Below the pieces are notes generated by a model, which searched no databases, was not told the origin of the DNA, and saw nothing but the letters and a program-made list of their open reading frames with translations. A DNA stretch of 64,000 nucleotides, taken from positions 24,986-88,985 of the IMG/VR virus record IMGVR_UViG_3300035703_000047; one strand, 5' to 3'. Of this stretch, positions 7,792-15,745 are shown piece by piece. The stretch comes from a virus. The position numbers and the translations under genes were made by a program. Positions within the stretch are counted from its first letter, which is position 1; each line of letters begins with the position of its first letter.

Positions 7792-9506
7792 GACACTAGT
7801 TTACTGAATCCCTTTACTTTATCAAATTTCATCACCCTGTCAAATTTGTCCATGAGATCGTCGGTCTTGTGTGAGATAACGAACACATGAGCGTCCTGGA
7901 TGACGTAACGAATAATATTTGTGAAGAAATCTGTACCTGCACCATCCAAAGAACTATCAAAGATTTCGTCTAGGATAAGAAGATTTGTACTGGCCGAGTT
8001 TCTAAGTTTGGCAATGTCCCGCCAAGTAAACAAGAGAGAAAGGTCAATACGCATCTTCTCACCTTCACTAAACGACTCATAACTAAAATCTTCATGAACC
8101 GGTGACTTTATAACCTCCTTAAACTCTTCATCCAGTGTGAAATTGATGTAGAAGTCCATCATCTGCAAATATTTGTTTATCTGCTGATTCATAAGAGGCA
8201 GATACTTTTTGATGATCTTGGACTTTACTCCACCATCTTTCATCAATGAATGAGCGAACTCGTAATAATGAACTTGTTCCTTTTCCTTGGATCTTTCTTT
8301 TTCTAATGTTTCGAGATCCGATATTAAGTTTTCAAGGGCTTTGCGTTCAGAATTTCTATTTTGAACTTGTTCGGCAATTTCTTGAATTTCGTTTCGTAAA
8401 TTTTTGATTTGTCGGTTAAGCCCAGTAATTTTAACATTGTTGTGTGAAATGTCATTGTTGAGTTTGTTGATCTCCGTAGAATAAGATAAAAATTGTTGAT
8501 CTTTTTCTAGTTCTACATTGATTGCATCCTCCAACTCTTGGTATCCTTCATTGAGTTCTTTAGATTTCTCCTCAATATCTACAATCTTATCTAGGCGAAA
8601 TCTTTCCTCAATGCTTTGGGTACATGTAGGGCATACCGAATTTTCCTGAAAGAACTTATGTTCCGATACTAGTGTTTGAATTTTTTGTTCTAGTTTTGCC
8701 TTAATTTGATTGAGTTTTTTTAGAGTTGAATTTGTACTAGTTAATTCTTCCAACTTTGGTTGAAGATCTCTTTCAATCATTATCAAAGTAGATTCATTAT
8801 CAGTAGTCAATTCATCAATTTCATTCTCAATTATTTGAATATTTTCTTCCTTCCTCTTGATACGATCTTTTCCACTTTTATCAAGATCTTTGATGAAATT
8901 TTCTTGCATCTCAATCTTATCTTCAATCATCTCCTTTTTTAGTGAATACTCACGAATGAGTTCATTAGTACGTCTCATTCTTTCTTTAAGAAGATTATTC
9001 ATTGTAGAGAAAATCTTAATATCAAGAAGGTCTTCAACAATTTCTCTACGATTTGCAGAGGTTAATTGCATGAATGGGACAAAAGTTGCAGATCCAAGAA
9101 TAACAGTTTGAGTAAAAGATTTGTAATTAAGTTTTAAAATACCTTCTTCAAGTTTTTTCTGTTGATCTTGTGCCGCAGAGTCTTGATCTTGGACTTTTCC
9201 ATCTATCCAAATTTCAAAAATATTTGGTTTTATTCCTCTAACAACTTTATATTCTTTATTTCCAATTGCAAATTCTATTTCTACAACACAATCTTTTTCA
9301 TTTACCGAATTGATGAGTTGTGGTTTATTAATTTTTCTGAATGGTTTGTTATACAAAACAAAAGTAAGAGCATCTAAAATAGTACTCTTTCCGGATCCAT
9401 TAGTTCCTACAATTAAGTTTGTTTTGAAGTCTTGAAAATTTACTTCAGTAAATTGATTTCCAGTGGAAAGGAAGTTGCGCCATTTAATCGTTTTGAATAA
9501 AATCAT
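7788..9506 (-). CDS. gp46: Recombination endonuclease subunit gp46 (Rad50/SbcC-like)
   Basis: 572-residue SMC-type ATPase. Walker A GTNGSGKST is at 34-42. A long coiled coil is interrupted by a zinc hook CPTC at 292-295. The ABC signature SFSEGEK is at 478-484 and Walker B NLLILDE at 508-514, with the aspartate-rich DSSLD after it. With gp47 (Mre11-like) it forms the T4 exonuclease/endonuclease that resects DNA ends for recombination-dependent replication and host DNA breakdown. The length is close to T4 gp46 (560). The start overlaps the DUF3110-like gene by 23 nt. Confidence 0.97.
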   Translation of the reverse strand: MILFKTIKWRNFLSTGNQFTEVNFQDFKTNLIVGTNGSGKSTILDALTFVLYNKPFRKINKPQLINSVNEKDCVVEIEFAIGNKEYKVVRGIKPNIFEIWIDGKVQDQDSAAQDQQKKLEEGILKLNYKSFTQTVILGSATFVPFMQLTSANRREIVEDLLDIKIFSTMNNLLKERMRRTNELIREYSLKKEMIEDKIEMQENFIKDLDKSGKDRIKRKEENIQIIENEIDELTTDNESTLIMIERDLQPKLEELTSTNSTLKKLNQIKAKLEQKIQTLVSEHKFFQENSVCPTCTQSIEERFRLDKIVDIEEKSKELNEGYQELEDAINVELEKDQQFLSYSTEINKLNNDISHNNVKITGLNRQIKNLRNEIQEIAEQVQNRNSERKALENLISDLETLEKERSKEKEQVHYYEFAHSLMKDGGVKSKIIKKYLPLMNQQINKYLQMMDFYINFTLDEEFKEVIKSPVHEDFSYESFSEGEKMRIDLSLLFTWRDIAKLRNSASTNLLILDEIFDSSLDGAGTDFFTNIIRYVIQDAHVFVISHKTDDLMDKFDRVMKFDKVKGFSKLVS

Positions 9507-9759
9507 ATTTTCTTGGGGGAATCACAAAATCATCAGGAGATATAATTGCATATCTATAATTATACTCGTGGCAAGTCTTTATTGCAAGTTGTGGATCAAC
9601 TTCTACAACTTCCATTTCAGGATAATCATCAGCCTCTAAAAGACCAGCAAATCTCTCTGCATCATCTTCATCTTGAAAAAAGTATAGTGTCTTTTCACCA
9701 TTAGAATCAGATACAGCGTATGCGCCGTCTTCGTCTCCATATGGTGTGATCATGTACAT
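9484..9759 (-). CDS. DUF3110-like small protein
   Basis: 91 residues. The sequence follows the pattern of DUF3110, a family known from cyanobacteria and plastid-bearing organisms: GEKTLYFFQDEDDAERFAGLL, then EMEVVEVDP, then CHEYNYRY and a terminal VIPPRKYDF. No catalytic residues are evident, and no function is known for the family. It sits between gp47 (1 nt after its stop) and gp46 (overlapping by 23 nt), a position I associate with cyanophages. It is one of the best hints that the host is a cyanobacterium. It could also start at the second Met (9753). Confidence 0.75.
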   Translation of the reverse strand: MYMITPYGDEDGAYAVSDSNGEKTLYFFQDEDDAERFAGLLEADDYPEMEVVEVDPQLAIKTCHEYNYRYAIISPDDFVIPPRKYDFIQND

Positions 9760-9760
9760 A

Positions 9761-10807
9761 TTATTCTATTTCGCAGGCTTCTTGATAGACCTCTCTCAAT
9801 AGTGTTTTGACCTTTTCTTTGTCTAGGTCAAAATCAGAGTCCTCTACATATTTATTTAAAATAGTAATAGTGTCCTCTATTTTTTCCTGGTCAAAATCTA
9901 CATTATCATCATTAACTTCAAAATTTTCAACAATTTTAATGTCAACAACTCCGGTCTTGTATATCTTATCTACAAACTTTTCAAAAAGAAGTTGATCTGA
10001 TTTTTTGCGAACAATAATCTTAACAATCTTATCTTTACAAGAAGTTGTATTAAATAATTTTGAATTTTGATCCTCGTAATAAATTCTCTCAAACATATTA
10101 TAAGGATTTTGAACGAACTCCAATTCAAAAGTTTCGGTATCAAAAAAGTTAAATCCTCTTTTATCATCCACATCATTCCAATAAAGTTGATAAGGATTTC
10201 CGAGGTAAAAAATCTTTCCATTATTAGAACGAGTATGATAGTGTCCAGAACACACAATTCTGAAGTTATCAAAAACATTCACTTCCATTCCATGTTGTTG
10301 AACATTTCCTGGATACACGCTGAATCCATTTAGTTCAAGATGTCCAAATGCAGCTTTTGATTTAGTTTTAGAAAGCTTTTCCAAGGTTTCTTCACGATTC
10401 TCCGGAGAAATCCAAGGAATCATAAATGTTTTTAATCCAGCAACTTCGTATTCGTCCGGACTAGAAATAGGAACAATGTTGTCATACTCCCTTAACAGAG
10501 ACTCAATAGAGTTGACTTCATTTGTATTTTTATAGTAAGCATCATGATTTCCTACAATTTGATATACTTTGATACCAAGATCTCGAAAACGATCATAAAC
10601 ATTTTCCTTCGCCCAATTTAGAGCCCAAAAATCAACACTTTTACGATTATCAAAAGCATCTCCAAGGTGAATACAATGTTTTATTTTTCTTTTTTCTAGT
10701 TCTGGAAAAAAGACATCATCATAAAACTTTTTAAAATAATCATGAAAGGTTTTACTACCTTTTCTGGCCCCATAATGGGTATCAGTCACACAAGCAATTA
10801 ATGTCAT
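9761..10807 (-). CDS. gp47: Recombination endonuclease subunit gp47 (Mre11/SbcD-like)
   Basis: 348-residue metallophosphoesterase. Motifs in order: D9-x-H11 (TDTHYG), GDAFDNR near 49-55 (D50), GNHDA at 86-90, FGHLELNGF near 180, and CSGHYHTRS near 212-220. These are the metal ligands of Mre11-type nucleases. It works with gp46 in resecting DNA ends during recombination-dependent replication. The length is close to T4 gp47 (339). The ATG overlaps the gp55 stop as ATGA, so the two are translationally coupled. Confidence 0.97.
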   Translation of the reverse strand: MTLIACVTDTHYGARKGSKTFHDYFKKFYDDVFFPELEKRKIKHCIHLGDAFDNRKSVDFWALNWAKENVYDRFRDLGIKVYQIVGNHDAYYKNTNEVNSIESLLREYDNIVPISSPDEYEVAGLKTFMIPWISPENREETLEKLSKTKSKAAFGHLELNGFSVYPGNVQQHGMEVNVFDNFRIVCSGHYHTRSNNGKIFYLGNPYQLYWNDVDDKRGFNFFDTETFELEFVQNPYNMFERIYYEDQNSKLFNTTSCKDKIVKIIVRKKSDQLLFEKFVDKIYKTGVVDIKIVENFEVNDDNVDFDQEKIEDTITILNKYVEDSDFDLDKEKVKTLLREVYQEACEIE

Positions 10808-11283
10808 TGATACATTTTTGTTTGAATTGAATCTTTAATACTATTATAGTCAGAAGAATTGCCGTAATCATTATCTACTGTAAATACTTCGTCATATCCA
10901 GATCTTTCAATAATTTTCGATCTAATCTCCATTTGTTTCTTTTCTTTTTGAATTCTCCTCAGAAAAGCATAGTGAATAATCTGAGTAAAATAAGCAAATG
11001 GATTGGAAGACTTTTCTGGATTGAAATTATGAATGTATTGAACACAGTTTTCAATTCCATCGCAGATCATGTCTTCTCGGAACATATAGTTAACAAAGTT
11101 TGGTTTGTAAGATAAATGAGTAGCTATCTTAAGAAAACACTCTCCCAAGTAATTGGTGATACGAGGTTTTGGTTGGTCATTTTCTGCAGCTACCTTAACT
11201 TTTCTTTTATACTCAACTATAGCTTCTAAAAATTCTTTATTGTTTACATAATGTTCGGATCTTTTTCTTTTTGGTGCCTGCAT
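10804..11283 (-). CDS. gp55: Late-transcription sigma factor gp55
   Basis: 159 residues, compared with 185 in T4. The segment LGECFLKIATHLSYKPNFVNY, then EDMICDGIENCVQYIHNFNPEK and NPFAYFTQIIHYAFLRRIQKEKK corresponds to the sigma region-2-like core of gp55, including the aromatic cluster that contacts the late-promoter octamer. It directs host RNA polymerase to TATAAATA-type promoters, many of which are visible in this window. Unlike its targets, the gene itself has a sigma-70-type promoter, as expected for an early/middle gene. A GGGA sequence lies about 9 nt before the ATG. Confidence 0.95.
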   Translation of the reverse strand: MQAPKRKRSEHYVNNKEFLEAIVEYKRKVKVAAENDQPKPRITNYLGECFLKIATHLSYKPNFVNYMFREDMICDGIENCVQYIHNFNPEKSSNPFAYFTQIIHYAFLRRIQKEKKQMEIRSKIIERSGYDEVFTVDNDYGNSSDYNSIKDSIQTKMYQ

Positions 11284-11315
11284 TTCATGAGTCCCTGTTT
11301 ATATTAAGTGTTCTT

Positions 11316-11344
11316 ATTATAACAGAATATTTGGCTATTGACAA
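11316..11344 (-). promoter_or_regulatory. Sigma-70-type promoter for gp55 unit
   Basis: On the minus strand TTGTCA (11339-11344) and TATAAT (11316-11321) are separated by exactly 17 nt, about 33 nt before the gp55 start. It lies in the intergenic gap between the 135-aa gene and gp55. Confidence 0.85.
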
Positions 11345-11388
11345 TGGCTTGGAAAAGTTGGTACAATTACTCTGTGGAGTTTCAAAGA

Positions 11389-11796
11389 TTAGTTATCTTT
11401 AATATCTTGATTTCTATAGAGCTTTTCAAGCTTTTTTCTTGCTTCATGAACTGATGAAAGATATCCCATTTCTGGAGTAAGAGGGTTTTTTATATTTTTA
11501 TCTTCTTTTTGTATTAAAAACTTATGGTACATTTCAATAATTTCTGTATCACGAACTTCACTAATTGTGAGGACTTTTTCCATATCAAGTAAAAATGTAT
11601 CATCATCAGCAAATTTAAGCCATGGATCTATTTTATATCCTTGCATTCCAATTTGTTTCATTACAATAATCTCAATAGTAACCGGATTATGTAATATTAA
11701 CATGGTTCTACCGTCTTCTTCAGAAGGGCAAACAATAGAAAATATTTCTTCTCCAGAAATTAATTTAATAACCGCATAGAAATCTTCTTCCATCAT
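11389..11796 (-). CDS. Small acidic hypothetical protein (135 aa)
   Basis: 135 residues. The first 65 residues have alternating hydrophobic strands (FYAVIKLISGEEIFSIVCP, then MLILHNPVTIEIIVMK), resembling a small beta-barrel of the Sm-like type; this is a visual guess only. The C-terminal half is charged and helical (SVHEARKKLEKLYRN). It starts in an ATGA-type overlap with the uvsW stop and ends just before the gp55 promoter, so it is co-expressed with uvsY/uvsW. The start could be the second Met (11793). No function is known to me. Confidence 0.75.
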   Translation of the reverse strand: MMEEDFYAVIKLISGEEIFSIVCPSEEDGRTMLILHNPVTIEIIVMKQIGMQGYKIDPWLKFADDDTFLLDMEKVLTISEVRDTEIIEMYHKFLIQKEDKNIKNPLTPEMGYLSSVHEARKKLEKLYRNQDIKDN

Positions 11797-13256
11797 TCTT
11801 TTAAATTTACTTGTATAAACTCGTAATTAAAATGTTCTTCATTATAGATTTTAACTCTTTCTATTAAATGATTTAAAGTATAATTTTTTCTAGACTTATA
11901 AGTACAATCATCTGCAATATCATAAAGAACTGCTTGAGTTTTATTATCTCCCTTTCTTAATACTCTCCCAATTGATTGTAAATTACGGATTCTAGATTTC
12001 GAAGGTGAAGCAAAAATAACATTATGTAAATTTTTAATGTTAATTCCTGTAGAAAACGTTCCATACGAAGCAACAATAATTGCATTTTGTTCTCTCTCAG
12101 TAATTTCTCTAACTAATTCTCTTTCTTCCGCATCTACACCACCATGAACATAAAAAACTTTACGTCCTTCTTTGACTGAATTATTTATTAATTCGTAAAG
12201 AGGTTGTCCATGACTTTCAACCCTAGAAAAAAGAATAAGAGTATTTCCTTTTAAATCTAAAGCTAAATTTTTAATAAAGTTATTTCTCTTTTGATGTCCA
12301 ATAATAAACTGAACTTCATCTTCGAAGGTTTCAAATTGTTGTGGATTATGTTTAAGAATAATAATTTTAATTTGAAGTTTGGAAAGATGTCCTTTATCAA
12401 TTAACTCTTTAGTTTGTGTTACTTTATATGATGGACCAAATAGACCTTCTAATACCCATTTGTGTGTTTGAGTTCCATCAAGAGTACCAGTAAAACCAAA
12501 CCTATATTTGGTATTATCCATTTTGGTCATAATATTGACCAATGATTTCGATTTAAATTGATGAGCCTCATCACCAATCACTACGTCAAATGAATCATAA
12601 AACGTTCTAGGTAGTTTATAAATGGACTGCCAAGTAGTAATGACTACAGGAAATTCATTTGTCTTTTCACGACCACTGTAAATGCGATGGCAAAAATCTT
12701 CGGCATTCCATCCATAATCTTGAAAGTCTTTAAACATTTGTTCAACCAAAGACGTTGTAGGAACAACCAAAAGAATCTTTTGATTTTTCTCTGCAAAATA
12801 TCTAACAATAGAGTAAATCATTAATGACTTACCAGATGCAGTTGGAGAAATTAAAAGCTTACGATTATATCTAAGAGCATCATAAACTGCATCTATTTGA
12901 TAATCTCTTGGTTTATGTTTAGAAATACGAGTCATGTAATCTTTGACTCCTTCATGAGAGATCATTTCATTCTCTTCTAAAGGAGTTCCGTAGAATTTAT
13001 TATTTTTAAATTCTACTCTATAGTCCCATTTCTTTGCCCAAGATACTACTTTATCAAGTAGACCGACATAAATTTCGCCAGTATGTGTTGAAAAAAGACG
13101 AATTTTTCCGTCCCAGTATTTACTTCTATATTGAGGCATAAATTTAGCACCAGGAACGTCAAAGGTAAAGTGTTCTGATAGTTCTTGGTAAATATGTGGT
13201 TCTGCTTCAATTTTTAAGAAAACTTCGTTCTTCTTTGCAATTATAATATCAGTCAT
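11793..13256 (-). CDS. uvsW: UvsW helicase
   Basis: 487 residues from the ATG at 13256 (MTDIIIAKK). A frame extension to 13283 would need a TTG start and is not needed. An N-terminal domain (about 1-95) with YWDGKIRLF matches the UvsW N-domain. The SF2 core follows: Walker A SPTASGKS near 137-144, DEAH near 219-222, motif III GFTGTLDG, and motif VI QSIGRVLRKGD. T4 UvsW is the RNA/DNA and branch-migrating helicase that unwinds R-loops and recombination intermediates, switching replication from origin to recombination mode. The start overlaps the uvsY stop by 8 nt, and GAGG lies just upstream. Confidence 0.95.
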   Translation of the reverse strand: MTDIIIAKKNEVFLKIEAEPHIYQELSEHFTFDVPGAKFMPQYRSKYWDGKIRLFSTHTGEIYVGLLDKVVSWAKKWDYRVEFKNNKFYGTPLEENEMISHEGVKDYMTRISKHKPRDYQIDAVYDALRYNRKLLISPTASGKSLMIYSIVRYFAEKNQKILLVVPTTSLVEQMFKDFQDYGWNAEDFCHRIYSGREKTNEFPVVITTWQSIYKLPRTFYDSFDVVIGDEAHQFKSKSLVNIMTKMDNTKYRFGFTGTLDGTQTHKWVLEGLFGPSYKVTQTKELIDKGHLSKLQIKIIILKHNPQQFETFEDEVQFIIGHQKRNNFIKNLALDLKGNTLILFSRVESHGQPLYELINNSVKEGRKVFYVHGGVDAEERELVREITEREQNAIIVASYGTFSTGINIKNLHNVIFASPSKSRIRNLQSIGRVLRKGDNKTQAVLYDIADDCTYKSRKNYTLNHLIERVKIYNEEHFNYEFIQVNLKE

Positions 13257-13677
13257 ATCCTCTAATAAATTTTTGCCATTCAATGGCGTTTTTCAACTGG
13301 TATGTTCTATTTAATATAGTTTTAATAATACTTTCTAGATAATTTAACATCATCTGATAGTATTCTATTTTAGTTTGGCATTTAATTATATCTTCATCTG
13401 CATCAAGATATTTGTCCAAATCATTTTTTAAAACTCGGTGATCAAATGGTTTTTCCACATATACGTCTGGCTCTGCTTTACCAGTATAATATTGCCACTT
13501 TTCTTTTTTTAAAATTTTGTATTTATTTTCTTGAGCTTTTTTTAGAGTTAATACATTGTTAAAAATTTTATAATATTTTGCATGAAGACTGGCAATCTTT
13601 ACAGATTCTGTATGCAAGTTATCCTCATCAATTTTTGAGTCTTCTTCCCAAAGTTTTTGAATTTCATCCAGGTTCAT
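13249..13677 (-). CDS. uvsY: UvsY recombination mediator
   Basis: 142 residues (T4 UvsY 137). Helical and charged, beginning MNLDEIQKLWEEDSKID, with KILKKEKWQYYTGKA and a C-terminal KTILNRTYQLKNAIEWQKF helix typical of UvsY. It loads UvsX recombinase onto gp32-coated single strands. The start overlaps the preceding tail gene stop by 14 nt, and it leads the uvsY-uvsW-135 aa block. Its position next to the gp23 region is the arrangement found in cyanophages. Confidence 0.93.
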   Translation of the reverse strand: MNLDEIQKLWEEDSKIDEDNLHTESVKIASLHAKYYKIFNNVLTLKKAQENKYKILKKEKWQYYTGKAEPDVYVEKPFDHRVLKNDLDKYLDADEDIIKCQTKIEYYQMMLNYLESIIKTILNRTYQLKNAIEWQKFIRGYD

Positions 13678-14203
13678 ATTTAAAGATTTTATAAAGAGTA
13701 TACTTAAAGGTTACCGTAGCCACTGCATACTGAATATCTTGACTAGTGGCGTCAAAATCAATTTCAGAAAGAGATGTTGGAAACATTCCTTGAAATTTTA
13801 CAAAAGTTGATGGTTGAAAATTACTGTTATAGACTAATAGGGTTCCATCAGATACATTCGGATCTTGATTGGGATTGTATGGGTCACTTTGTTTCCATTC
13901 AGTATATTCGTAAATACTTTCTGGATATCCTAGTCCCCGCATCCAATTTTGAATAATGTTATAGTTTTCTAAATTTTCGTCAATATTAAAAGTTAATTTA
14001 AAATCATCAAAAATTAATTTGTCACCAGGAATTGGGATATCTTTCAAATAAGTTGGTTGGATTGCTACTCCAAGATTAATTCCTGGAATATTTGCCGATT
14101 TTGAAAAAAAATCTACTTTTGGTGATCTTGTAAGATTAAATTTAAATCCTAGAGAACTTAAAAAATTTCTATTTGAAATTTGATTATCAAAAGCACTTGA
14201 CAT
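13664..14203 (-). CDS. Tail-tube-fold protein, probably tail completion protein gp3
   Basis: 179 residues, near T4 gp3 (176). The pattern is that of T4-type tube-fold proteins: FKFNLTRSPKVDFFSKSANIPGI, then IPGDKLIFDDFKLTFNIDENLENY, and near the end GMFPTSLSEIDFDATSQDIQYAVATVTFKYTLY. It resembles gp19 (19951-20643) in the same segments, so it is a tube paralogue. Candidates are gp3, which caps the head-proximal tube end, or gp54-like. Size and its place between gp23 and uvsY favour gp3. It has its own AATAAATA late promoter after the gp23 terminator. Confidence 0.75.
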   Translation of the reverse strand: MSSAFDNQISNRNFLSSLGFKFNLTRSPKVDFFSKSANIPGINLGVAIQPTYLKDIPIPGDKLIFDDFKLTFNIDENLENYNIIQNWMRGLGYPESIYEYTEWKQSDPYNPNQDPNVSDGTLLVYNSNFQPSTFVKFQGMFPTSLSEIDFDATSQDIQYAVATVTFKYTLYKIFKYEPG

Positions 14204-14215
14204 CGTTTTTACTTT

Positions 14216-14223
14216 TATTTATT
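14216..14223 (-). promoter_or_regulatory. Late promoter (AATAAATA)
   Basis: AATAAATA on the minus strand, 13 nt before the gp3-like start, and a few bases downstream of the gp23 terminator T-tract. Confidence 0.65.
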
Positions 14224-14228
14224 TGCAA

Positions 14229-14252
14229 TAAAAAAGGGTCCTTTCGGACCCT
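14229..14252 (-). terminator. Intrinsic terminator after gp23
   Basis: On the minus strand GGGTCC-GAAA-GGACCC forms a perfect 6-bp stem with a GNRA-type tetraloop, followed by TTTTTT. It lies 25 nt after the gp23 stop. Confidence 0.93.
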
Positions 14253-14276
14253 GAATCTGAAGAGTTGTGAAATGAA

Positions 14277-15686
14277 TCACATAAGGTTGGCAACCTTGAC
14301 TCTTCTATAGTAACGGTTTGCATTGAGGCGGAGTCTTCCGAGTCCCTGATCGGTTCCTTCTGCAAATGGGTTGGCAACAATACCATAACGGGTCTTGAAG
14401 CCAATTTTTGGTTGGAAGGTATCCTGACCGACGGCACGAACCATCTGGAGAGGAACATATGGGCAGTAGAAGATACCAGCGTCATATGCGCTAGAACCCT
14501 TGTAACCTACAACGTAGTACTGGTCAGCACCAGTTCCACCGCCATTGTAACCAGCAGCATATGGGTCAATGTAGACTCTATACTTGCCTTGGAGAACACC
14601 AGCGAAGGTGTTACCAGTGTCATCAACGTTAAGATTAGCGTTGAGTGCAGGAGTGTAGTCAAGTACACCAGCCATAGTTAGAGCAGAAGCAACGTCTGCA
14701 GAACAGATGATGGTGTTGCCCTTTCCTCTACGAGTTCTTTGTGCGATTGCGTTAGCATCACGCTCGATTTGGAAGAGTAGACCCTTGAACTTCTCAACGG
14801 ACCAACGACCGTTTGAATCAACGTCAAGGTCAAATACACCCTGAGTTGCGGTATTTGCAGTAGCACCTTGCTCGGCAACCTTGTAGATAGTTCTGATGAC
14901 TTCTCTGTTGATCTCAGCGAGGATCTCAGTAGAAAGAAGGTTAGCAAGTTCTGCTTCTGCATTTAGACCGTGGATCGCCTTGAGGTCTTGAGCAAGCTCT
15001 AGGGAATACTCAGCCTTGAGGGCGCGTGACTTAGCAGTTACGGTGACTTTCTCGATTGAGAATGCCATCTCGTTGAAGAAGTTACCAGCAGAATCTCCGA
15101 GAGCCTCGGAATCGCCAGTGGTCATACCCTGACCAACGTTATATGGTGATGGGTTGGTGGTAGCGGTTCCAACTGGGTTGAGAAGACCTGGATTGCTTCC
15201 ATCCTGATTAGTTGTACCGAAACCAACTAGACCATCGGAGAAACCGTTGGAAAGGTTACGGCTGTTGTTCTGACCAGAGAAAGTGGTATCTACTTCATTG
15301 AAGAAGGTCTCATCTCCACTCTGACCGTTGTAACGGGAACGCATTGCGAAGATGAGTCCAGTAGGGCCAGACATTGGTTGAACGCCACAGATGTCATAAG
15401 CAATGAGGTTAGGCATTGCACGACGAATGAGGCTGATTAGAACTGGGTCGAAACCAGCAACTGGACCACCAGCAGCAGCGGAACCAGAGAATCCACCAGT
15501 ACCAGCAGAGTTGGTTGGGGAAGCTTCGCCAAGGAACTCAGCAGACTCGCGGAGTTCTCTCTCTTGGTTCTCTAGAAGTTGTGCAGTAACTGCACGTCTG
15601 TGGGAATCTTTGATATTGCCTAGACCATCAAAGTCTAGAACTGGAGCCCACTTCTCCATTAAATGTTGTGAATTAATTCCGTCCAT
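14277..15686 (-). CDS. gp23: Major capsid protein gp23
   Basis: 469 residues. The N-terminal region is helical (LLENQERELRESAEFLGE) and ends in LGE at 52-54, matching the L/I-x-E prohead protease cleavage rule; mature protein would start at Ala55. Then come IRRAMPNLIAYDICGVQPMSGPTG and the HK97-type capsid core, ending with IGFKTRYGIVANPF. It forms the hexamers of the prolate head after cleavage by gp21. No separate vertex protein gp24 is seen in the window. A GAGG sequence lies 13 nt before the start. A perfect terminator follows, but the 59-nt leader lacks a canonical late octamer. Confidence 0.97.
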   Translation of the reverse strand: MDGINSQHLMEKWAPVLDFDGLGNIKDSHRRAVTAQLLENQERELRESAEFLGEASPTNSAGTGGFSGSAAAGGPVAGFDPVLISLIRRAMPNLIAYDICGVQPMSGPTGLIFAMRSRYNGQSGDETFFNEVDTTFSGQNNSRNLSNGFSDGLVGFGTTNQDGSNPGLLNPVGTATTNPSPYNVGQGMTTGDSEALGDSAGNFFNEMAFSIEKVTVTAKSRALKAEYSLELAQDLKAIHGLNAEAELANLLSTEILAEINREVIRTIYKVAEQGATANTATQGVFDLDVDSNGRWSVEKFKGLLFQIERDANAIAQRTRRGKGNTIICSADVASALTMAGVLDYTPALNANLNVDDTGNTFAGVLQGKYRVYIDPYAAGYNGGGTGADQYYVVGYKGSSAYDAGIFYCPYVPLQMVRAVGQDTFQPKIGFKTRYGIVANPFAEGTDQGLGRLRLNANRYYRRVKVANLM

Positions 15687-15745
15687 TTTAGTTTGATACC
15701 TCGTTTTAAGTGTTGTTAAACTGCGGTTTGAGTATTATCTAGAAA

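Noticed and set aside
13257-13283. Extended uvsW start (nine extra residues)
   Set aside because: The extension needs a TTG start inside uvsY; the ATG at 13256 matches the usual UvsW N-terminus.
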